Assembly: GCA_963820965.1 (NCBI GenBank)
Contig: CAWGCC010000007.1
Coordinates: 66,903-130,902 of the forward strand
Direction: 5' to 3'
Length of the DNA stretch: 64,000 bases
From: DATEDA01 sp963820965
GTDB taxonomy: Bacteria; Pseudomonadota; Gammaproteobacteria; Burkholderiales; SG8-39
Shown: positions 19,626-25,578 of the stretch, one piece after another
Numbering within the stretch: the stretch's first letter is position 1
Layout of the letters: each line of letters opens with the position of its first letter
The notes under the pieces: model-generated
Database searches by the model: none
Told to the model about the DNA's origin: nothing
The model's input: only the letters and a program-made list of their open reading frames with translations
Translations under genes and position numbers: made by a program

Positions 19626-20729
19626 CTAATGCTTGCGTCGCAGGATCGCCACCGCCACCACGCCGCCGAGCCCGCCGTTGTGCTGCAACCCGATTCGAGC
19701 GCGGGCGACCTGGCGAGGGCCGGCTTCGCCGCGAAGCTGCAAGGTGAGCTCGCAGACTTGCGCGAGCCCGGTGGCGCCGGGCGCATTCCCAATCGAAAGC
19801 AGGCCGCCCGACGGCGAGACGACAACCTTGCCGCCGTAAGTGTTCGCGCCCGATCGGACGAACCGCTCGATGCCGTCCTCCGCGCAAAGGCCGAGCGCCG
19901 CGCAGGAGATCAATTCATCGCCGACGCAGCAGTCGTGCACTTCGGCGACGTCGATGTCCGCGGGATCGACACCTGCGCTTTCGTAGGCTTTCTCGGCCAC
20001 GCGGCGCGTCGTGCCGTGGCCGGGCGCATCGAGCAGGTTCTGCCTCTCCGCGCCGGGGCCATCGTCGCCCTCGAGAACTTGAGCCGCGAGCAGCACGTCG
20101 TCGCGCAGTCCGTGGAGTGCCGCGAAGCGGGGCGTGCAAAGGACGACCGCCGCCGCGCCGCAGCTCGCACCGCTCATGTACGATCGGCGCAGGCGGCCCG
20201 TGACAAGCGGCTCCGCGAGCGCCCGCTCGAGCGACAGCGGATCGCGATGGAGCGCGTACGGATTGCGTGCCGCGTGCACGCGGGCCTTGACGGCGACGCG
20301 CGCGAAGGTCTCGTCGCCGATTCCCGTCCGGTCGGCGAGCCATTCGAGCTGAGCAGCGCAAAGCCGCACGACTTCGGGAGGCGGAGTCGTCGATTCCGTG
20401 GCCTCCTCGAATCCCACGGCGAGTGCGCACTTGGCTTCGCCGGAAAGCAGCGCCTGCCGCGCGTGGAACAGCGCGGCCGAGCCCGACGCGGCGCCGTTGC
20501 TGACGTTCGAGACTGCGATGCCGGTGAGGCCCGCGCGGGCGAGCGCGCGCTCGCCCGCGGACAAATCGCCGTGGACATGACTGGCGACCGCCTGATCGAT
20601 GAGCTCGACGTCGATGCCCGCGTCGTCGAGCGCGTTGCGGATGGCGCGTTCCGCAATGCCGCTTGCGTTCGAGCCAGTGGCCACGAACGGCACCATGCCC
20701 ACGCCGGAAACGACGACCCGCTCTGCCAT
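19626..20729 (-). CDS. Thiolase-fold lipid-transfer-type protein without catalytic cysteine
   Basis: A 367-residue thiolase-superfamily protein of the SCP-x/lipid-transfer (Ltp) branch, which handles acyl-CoA. The fold is clear: VVVSGVGMVPF at the start, GERALARAGLTGIAV, EVHDCCVGDELIS and GGLLSIGNAPGATGLAQVCE. The nucleophile position, normally VNNxCxSG, reads VSNGAASGS, so the cysteine is alanine; the second cysteine near the end (HNCGLGG in relatives) is HNGGLGG. Ordinary thiolysis is therefore unlikely. Known cysteine-less relatives such as Ltp2 cleave aldol products of sterol side chains with a DUF35 partner; no DUF35 gene is seen here. Start chosen at the ATG where homology begins. It is transcribed toward DUF1302. 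Confidence 0.85.
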   Translation of the reverse strand: MAERVVVSGVGMVPFVATGSNASGIAERAIRNALDDAGIDVELIDQAVASHVHGDLSAGERALARAGLTGIAVSNVSNGAASGSAALFHARQALLSGEAKCALAVGFEEATESTTPPPEVVRLCAAQLEWLADRTGIGDETFARVAVKARVHAARNPYALHRDPLSLERALAEPLVTGRLRRSYMSGASCGAAAVVLCTPRFAALHGLRDDVLLAAQVLEGDDGPGAERQNLLDAPGHGTTRRVAEKAYESAGVDPADIDVAEVHDCCVGDELISCAALGLCAEDGIERFVRSGANTYGGKVVVSPSGGLLSIGNAPGATGLAQVCELTLQLRGEAGPRQVARARIGLQHNGGLGGVVAVAILRRKH

Positions 20730-20795
20730 GTCTTCGTAATCCTCGACGTTCGCCGGCAGCGGAGGCGGGAGCCTCTCGATTTGGCCGGCATCGAG

Positions 20796-20904
20796 GGGGA
20801 ATGTAGCGGCGGGCGAGCTTGCGCGCCCCCGCCGAGGAGGAGGGGACGGGGGGGTCGGCGGAGAGGGAGCGCGCGCTCCGCGGGCGAAGCGTGGATGGCC
20901 CGCC
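20796..20904. repeat. Direct repeat, left copy
   Basis: Positions 20796-20850 are identical over 55 bases to 25384-25438, and 20881-20903 matches 25516-25538 in 22 of 23 bases. Between these parts lies a different GC-rich filler with the palindrome GGAGCGCGCGCTCC. The pair brackets a 4.6-kb block of acyl-CoA genes. Confidence 0.85.
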
Positions 20905-21178
20905 GGGTTACCTAAATCTGTTCGGGCCGCAGCGCCGCCATGCTCCTTGGGCATGGTCACGCGGACCCAGCCGCCGCGGGCGACGGCGTCGCAGAATTCG
21001 CTGGGCCAGCGCCTGTGGGTGGCGAAATGCTCCTAGGCGATGAGCTTGGCGGTGTCCAGCACGGCGTCGAAGACCTCGCGCGAGTGCTCCTGGTAGCGGG
21101 GCGCGAGACGAGCTCCCCCGTGTCGAGAAACTCGTAGAGCAGGAATGCCAGGTCGCGGTCGTTGATCAATGTCGTCAT
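20905..21178 (-). pseudogene. Acyl-CoA dehydrogenase N-terminal remnant
   Basis: From the ATG at 21178 the chain MTTLINDRDLAFLLYEFLDT starts like a class of acyl-CoA dehydrogenases. A missing base after SRP shifts the frame; the homology then goes on as RYQEHSREVFDAVLDTAKLI, meets an in-frame TAG, and jumps to WPSEFCDAVARGGWVRVTMP and KEHGG. The rest of the gene is gone where the left direct repeat begins. It sits 2 bp after the SDR remnant, so both once belonged to the same operon. Confidence 0.7.
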
Positions 21179-21180
21179 GC

Positions 21181-21486
21181 TCACATCCAGCTCAGGATCT
21201 GGCCGCCATCCACCGGCAGGGCAACGCCGGTGATGTACCGGCCCGCATCGGAGGTGAGGAGCAGCAGCGCCCCGTCGAGGTCGTCCGGCTTGCCGAAACG
21301 GCGCTGCGGAATGCGCTTGAGGACCGATTCGGTGATGTTGGCCGCATCGAAGGATTCCCGCATGTCCGTCTCGATATTCCCCGGACAGACGGCATTGACG
21401 CGGATACCCCGCGATGCGAGCTCGAGGGCCATGACATGCGTGAGGTGCACCAGCCCGGCTTTCGACGCGGCGTAGCTGGTCAGCAG
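21181..21486 (-). pseudogene. Short-chain dehydrogenase C-terminal remnant
   Basis: Only the back half of an SDR survives: the catalytic YAASK, then LVHLTHVMALELASRGIRVN, AVCPGNIETDM and the C-terminal DGALLLLTSDAGRYITG. The NAD-binding half with TGxxxGIG is absent; upstream sequence up to 21621 is unrelated and holds a terminator-like hairpin. The gene cannot make a working enzyme. Confidence 0.8.
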
Positions 21487-21516
21487 CCCGCCTGCCCGCA
21501 GGGATCGGCGCTCAGG

Positions 21517-21549
21517 GCAAAACGGAAACGGCCGCGTGCACCGGCCGTT
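21517..21549 (-). terminator. Terminator after the acyl-CoA dehydrogenase
   Basis: On the minus strand a perfect 8-bp stem (AACGGCCG / CGGCCGTT) with a 7-nt loop is followed by a broken T run. It lies 73 bp after the stop of the dehydrogenase and would cut off the SDR and dehydrogenase remnants. Confidence 0.6.
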
Positions 21550-21621
21550 CTGTTCCAATTCGCCCCGGCAGCCCGACGGCATGGGAAGCGGCGCGAGCGA
21601 TTCCGGGTCGTCAAGCTATGG

Positions 21622-22881
21622 TTAAGCCATTGCGGGCCTGAGCGGAGCGGTCAGGTAAGGAGCCGTTTCCCCCAGGTGTTGCGCCCCCGCCTTGACTTCC
21701 ATGCGGGCAATGGCCTGCAGATGGACTTCGTCCGGGCCGTCGGCGAATCGGAGCGCCCGGCTCCAGGTCCAATGGTCGGCGAGCGGCGTGTCCGGACTGA
21801 TGCCCATGGCGCCGAAGACCTGCATGGCCCGGTCGCACACCGCGCTCGCCATGCCGGGGACCAGGGCCTTGATCATCGATATCTCTTTTCTCGCCTCCTT
21901 GGCGCCGACCTTGTCGATCATCCAGGCCGCCTTGAGGACCAGCAGCCGCGCCTGGTCGATCTCGATCCGCGACCTGGCGATCCACTCGGACACCGTGCCG
22001 TGCTGATGCAGGTATTTCCCGAAGGCCTTGCGCTCCTGGGCCCTTTCGATCATCAGCTCCAACGCCAGCTCGGCGGCGCCGATGGATCGCATGCAGTGGT
22101 GGATGCGTCCCGGACCGAGACGAGCCTGGGCCATGCTGAATCCGCCGCCTTCCTCGCCCAGCAGGTTGCCGACCGGCACCCGGACGTTGCGGAACAGCAC
22201 CTCGCAGTGCCCCTCGGGAGAATGGTGGTTCATGATGTTGATATCGCGCACGATCTCCAGGCCGGGCGTGTCCCTGGGCACCAGCACCATGCTCTGCTGG
22301 CGATGCGATTCGGCGGCGGTATCGGTCTTCCCCATGACGATGAATATGCGGCAATGGGGGTGGGCGGCATTGGTGATGAACCATTTGCGCCCGTTGATCA
22401 CGTACTCGTCGCCCTCGCGCCTGATCACGGTGGCGATATTGGTGGCATCGGACGACGAGACGTCCGGCTCGGTCATCGCGAATGCGGAGCGGATCTCGCC
22501 TGCCAGCAAGGGTTTGAGCCAGGCGTCCCGCTGCTCGGGCGTCCCGAACATGTGCAGCAATTCCATGTTGCCGGTATCCGGCGCATTGCAGTTGAATGCC
22601 TCCGAAGCCCACTGGACGCGGCCCATGATCTCGGCGAGAGGGGCATACTCGAGATTGCTCAGGCGCGTTCCCGGCTCGTCGTCCCGCAAGTGCGGCAGAA
22701 ACAGATTCCATAGCCCCTCGGATTTCGCCAGGGACTTGAGGTCGTCCATGAAGGAAACGGGGTATTGCCCGCGCTCGACCTCCTCGCGCCATTGGCGCAC
22801 GCGGGTGACGATGTGCTCGTCCATGAAGGCCCGGACGCGGCGCCTCAATTCCTCCACCTTGGGTGTGTAGGCAAAATCCAT
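21622..22881 (-). CDS. Acyl-CoA dehydrogenase (ACAD10/11-like)
   Basis: A 419-residue FAD acyl-CoA dehydrogenase, intact. Seen: the helical N-terminal domain (MDFAYTPKVEELRRRVRAFM), AFAMTEPDVSSSDATNI and WFITNAAHP around the flavin, GPGRIHHCMRSIGAAELAL, and CDRAMQVFGAMGISPDTPLA with ADHWTWSRALRFADGPDEVH near the end. The sequence style is that of the ACAD10/ACAD11 group rather than classical FadE. In that group the dehydrogenase domain is fused or linked to an APH-like kinase and acts on 4-phosphoacyl-CoA made from 4-hydroxy acids. Here the kinase is a separate gene two positions upstream in the same operon. Confidence 0.88.
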   Translation of the reverse strand: MDFAYTPKVEELRRRVRAFMDEHIVTRVRQWREEVERGQYPVSFMDDLKSLAKSEGLWNLFLPHLRDDEPGTRLSNLEYAPLAEIMGRVQWASEAFNCNAPDTGNMELLHMFGTPEQRDAWLKPLLAGEIRSAFAMTEPDVSSSDATNIATVIRREGDEYVINGRKWFITNAAHPHCRIFIVMGKTDTAAESHRQQSMVLVPRDTPGLEIVRDINIMNHHSPEGHCEVLFRNVRVPVGNLLGEEGGGFSMAQARLGPGRIHHCMRSIGAAELALELMIERAQERKAFGKYLHQHGTVSEWIARSRIEIDQARLLVLKAAWMIDKVGAKEARKEISMIKALVPGMASAVCDRAMQVFGAMGISPDTPLADHWTWSRALRFADGPDEVHLQAIARMEVKAGAQHLGETAPYLTAPLRPAMA

Positions 22882-22935
22882 TTGTCTTGTTTCCTCGGGT
22901 GAGCTGTCAATCGACGAAGCGGAGCACCGACGCTT

Positions 22936-23700
22936 TTACAAGGTGAGACCGCCGTCGACGACGATGCACTCGCCATTGGTGTAGCTGGAAGCATCCGACA
23001 CCAGGTAGAGCACGGTGCCGGCCATCTCGGCCGGCTCGGCGTGGCGGCGCATGGGGATCTTCTCCATGATCTGGTCGTAAACCGGCTTGGTCTCGAACAG
23101 GGCGGCGGAAAATCGGGTCTTGGTGAGCCCGGGCAAGAGCGCGTTGACGCGTATGCCCCGGGGCCCGCATTCCTTGGCAAAGGCCTTTGTCATACTCACG
23201 ACCGCGGCCTTGGTGATGGAGTAGATGGCCTGCATCTCACCCGGCTGGATGGCATTGACCGAGGCCGTATTGACGATGACCCCCTTTCCCTGGGCGCGCA
23301 TCATTTTTCCGGCCTCGACCGACATGAAGAAGTAGCCCCGGATATTGACCTCGACGGTCTTGTTGAACGCGGCGAGGTCGGTGTCCAGGACGTGGCCGAA
23401 ATAGGGGTTGGTGGCGGCGTTGTTCACCAGGATGTCCAGCCTGCCTTGCCCGCTGCGTATCCGGTCGAAGAGTCGATGGATGTCGTCCATGTTGCCGATG
23501 TGGCAGGCGATGGCTTCCGCGCTTCCGCCCTGCTCGCGGATCCGGCCGACCACCGATTCGCAATCGCCCTGCTTGCGGCTCGAGACGATGACATGGGCGC
23601 CGTATTGGGCGAGCAGCGTGGCGATTTCCGCGCCGATGCCCCGGCTGGCGCCCGTGACCAGGGCGATCCTGTCGGTGAGGTCGAACAAGTTCTGTTTCAT
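22936..23700 (-). CDS. Short-chain dehydrogenase/reductase
   Basis: A 254-residue classical SDR. NAD(P) site TGASRGIG (residues 16-23), NNAATNP after the fourth strand, catalytic Ser in NTASVN and YSITK as the Tyr-Lys pair, and the closing IVVDGGLTL. The start at 23700 has AAGGA upstream. It lies between the APH-like kinase and the acyl-CoA dehydrogenase in one operon (gaps of 13 and 54 bp). Such SDRs beside ACAD10/11-type genes are probably hydroxyacyl-CoA or ketoacyl-CoA oxidoreductases; the exact substrate is not visible. Confidence 0.88.
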   Translation of the reverse strand: MKQNLFDLTDRIALVTGASRGIGAEIATLLAQYGAHVIVSSRKQGDCESVVGRIREQGGSAEAIACHIGNMDDIHRLFDRIRSGQGRLDILVNNAATNPYFGHVLDTDLAAFNKTVEVNIRGYFFMSVEAGKMMRAQGKGVIVNTASVNAIQPGEMQAIYSITKAAVVSMTKAFAKECGPRGIRVNALLPGLTKTRFSAALFETKPVYDQIMEKIPMRRHAEPAEMAGTVLYLVSDASSYTNGECIVVDGGLTL

Positions 23701-23713
23701 GCTTTTCCTTGAC

Positions 23714-24742
23714 TCAAGAGAACTCTTCGTGGATGGTGGCCACCGCCATGCGCGCCAGGGGCTCGACCATCTCCCCCACCCGTTGCGCTTCAGCGCTGGA
23801 GGCGTTGCCATTGATGGCGCGGCGCTTCACTCCCTGGGCGATGGCGGCAAGGCGGAAAAACGAAAAGGCGATGTAGAAGGGCCAGTCGGCGATTTCCGGA
23901 ATGCGGCGCTGGGCGCTGTAGCGGGCGATCAGTGCGGCCTCGTCGGGAATGCCCAGCGCTTGCCGGTCACAGCCGGCGAGGCCGGGAATGTAGGCATCGA
24001 CCGGCATGCGCAGGCACATGCAAAAATAGGCGAGGTCCGCCAGGGGATTGCCGAGGGTGGACAGCTCCCAGTCCAGGATGGCCTTGACCCGCGGCTGGTC
24101 CGGATGAAAGATCAGGTTGTCGAGCCGGAAGTCGCCATGCACCAGCCGGGGCTGCCCATCGTCCTCGGGACAATGCTGCGGCAGCCAGGCGATCAGCTCT
24201 TCGACCGCCTCGACCCTTTCCGTTTCCGATGCCCGATATTGCTTGGTCCACAGGCGGATCTGGCGCTCGAAATAGTTGCCGGGGCGGCCGTAGTCCCCCA
24301 GGCCGACACACTGCGGGTCCACGTTATGCAACCTGGCCATGGCATCTATGCTGGCCAGGTAAAGGCTCTCCCGCTCCGAAGGGGCTGCCTCTGGAAGCGC
24401 CGCACGCCAGAATATCCGCCCCGCCTCGAAGCTCATCACGTAGAACATGCTGCCGATGACGGAGCGGTCCTCGCAAAGATGAATGGCGCGCGCGACGGGA
24501 ACGTCCGTACCCGCCAGCGCAGCCAGCACCCGGTACTCGCGATCGACCGCATGCGCGCTCGGGAGCAGCTCGCCGGACGGCTGGCGGCGCAAGACATAGC
24601 AGCCGTTCGCGGCACGGATGAGATAAGTCGGATTGGATTGCCCCTCGGAAAACTTCTCGAAGGTCATCGGCCCTTTCATGCTGGGCACGGCTTCCGCCAG
24701 GTAGCGTTCCAGCCGATCGAATTCATTCGTCATTTTCTGCAC
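23714..24742 (-). CDS. APH-family kinase, ACAD10/11 N-domain type
   Basis: A 342-residue protein of the aminoglycoside-phosphotransferase fold. The nucleotide-binding lobe shows GQSNPTYLI and YVLRRQPSGELLPSAHAVDR; the catalytic loop is LVHGDFRLDNLIFH and the metal-binding segment ILDWELSTLGNPLADL. These match the kinase domain of ACAD10/ACAD11 and bacterial LvaA-like proteins, which phosphorylate 4-hydroxyacyl-CoA, much more than antibiotic-resistance enzymes. GTG at 24742 is preferred because a ribosome-binding site stands 5 nt upstream; ATG at 24733 is the alternative. First intact gene of the kinase-SDR-dehydrogenase operon. Confidence 0.85.
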   Translation of the reverse strand: MQKMTNEFDRLERYLAEAVPSMKGPMTFEKFSEGQSNPTYLIRAANGCYVLRRQPSGELLPSAHAVDREYRVLAALAGTDVPVARAIHLCEDRSVIGSMFYVMSFEAGRIFWRAALPEAAPSERESLYLASIDAMARLHNVDPQCVGLGDYGRPGNYFERQIRLWTKQYRASETERVEAVEELIAWLPQHCPEDDGQPRLVHGDFRLDNLIFHPDQPRVKAILDWELSTLGNPLADLAYFCMCLRMPVDAYIPGLAGCDRQALGIPDEAALIARYSAQRRIPEIADWPFYIAFSFFRLAAIAQGVKRRAINGNASSAEAQRVGEMVEPLARMAVATIHEEFS

Positions 24743-24757
24743 ACGAGTTCCCTTGAA

Positions 24758-25085
24758 TCAGCCATAAGTCACCAGGTCGCGATCCAGACGCAGATCGAGA
24801 TGGGGAAGACCGTTGAATCCGGCCAGGGCGAAGCCGGAGTCGCCGAAGTAGTAGCGGGAAACGCTGCTGTTGTGAATTTGCAGGTTCAATTCGATGGCGG
24901 TCGATGGCGGAGCGCTGCAGCACCTGCTGGGTGTGAGCGCCTATCACCCCGCCCGAGGTGATGACCAGGACGCGCTCCCGCCTGTCTGTCTGCAGCCGGC
25001 GGCGGACATCGGCCACGCGCGCCTGAAACTCATGCCAGCTTTCGCGCACCAGCGCGCTGATCTGATCGTTGGCCCACAGGTGGAG
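24758..25085 (-). pseudogene. Histidine-phosphatase (phosphoglycerate-mutase-like) C-terminal remnant
   Basis: On the minus strand the chain reads LWANDQISALVRESWHEFQ, then RERVLVITSGGVIGAHTQQV and LQRSAID. It shifts frame and finishes as LNLQIHNSSVSRYYFGDSGF and GLPHLDLRLDRDLVTYG with a stop at 24758. This is the back half of a phosphoglycerate-mutase-like phosphatase; the front half with the RHG catalytic histidine is missing, replaced by transposase-like sequence. Such phosphatases often accompany ACAD10/11-type operons. It lies just upstream of the kinase gene. Confidence 0.65.
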
Positions 25086-25364
25086 GACTCGCTTGAGAGC
25101 GGCACGGCGGCTCGTTTCCTGATCTGCTTCCTCGCCTACGCGCTGTGGAAGACCCTCCAACAGTGGCAGTCGCGCGCCGGCCTGGGCGACTCCCCGCGCA
25201 CCATCCTGACCGAGTTCTCGCGCATCCACGCCGCCGATGTTGTGCTGCCGCTGGTCGACGGCTCGGCGCGCGAACTGCGCCTGCGCTGCGTGGTGCGTCC
25301 GGATCGCGCTCAGGCGCTGCTCCTGCAGCGGCTCGGACTCACGCTCCCGCAGCGACACCCCTGA
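25086..25364 (+). mobile_element. IS1634-family transposase, C-terminal remnant
   Basis: The plus-strand frame carries FLICFLAYALWKTLQQWQSR, AGLGDSPRTILTEFSRIHAA and DVVLPLVDGSARELRLRCVV and ends with LGLTLPQRHP. This is the last third of IS1634/IS4-like transposases, as I remember the family. The catalytic front part is gone and no inverted repeat is recognisable. It abuts the truncated phosphatase on one side and the right direct repeat on the other. Confidence 0.65.
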
Positions 25365-25383
25365 ACTGTGGAAGTTGGGCTAA

Positions 25384-25539
25384 GGGGAATGTAGCGGCGG
25401 GCGAGCTTGCGCGCCCCCGCCGAGGAGGAGGGGACGGGCGTGGTCGGCGGATAGCTGGCTAGCGGCGCGTGGGCGGGGGGGGGTGGATCGCCCGCCAGGG
25501 GCCGCGAGGGGCGCGCGGGCGAGGCGTGGATGGCCCGCT
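25384..25539. repeat. Direct repeat, right copy
   Basis: The first 55 bases are identical to 20796-20850. The later match (25516-25538) is separated by a longer filler than in the left copy. It lies between the transposase remnant and the LuxR gene. Confidence 0.85.
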
Positions 25540-25577
25540 AGCGGCGCGCGGGCGGGGCCGGCGGATCGCCCGCCAGT
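25459..25577. repeat. Degenerate tandem array of GC-rich palindromic units
   Basis: Three units of about 36-44 bp each contain GGCGCG-type and GGGCGGGG-type cores and end with GGATCGCCCGC or GGATGGCCCGC. They look like REP/BIME-type repeats. The array ends one base before the LuxR stop codon. Confidence 0.6.
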
Positions 25578-25578
25578 G

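Noticed and set aside
23714..24742. APH-fold gene considered as an aminoglycoside-resistance gene
   Set aside because: Its motifs and operon context (acyl-CoA dehydrogenase, SDR) match the ACAD10/11-type kinase, not antibiotic kinases.
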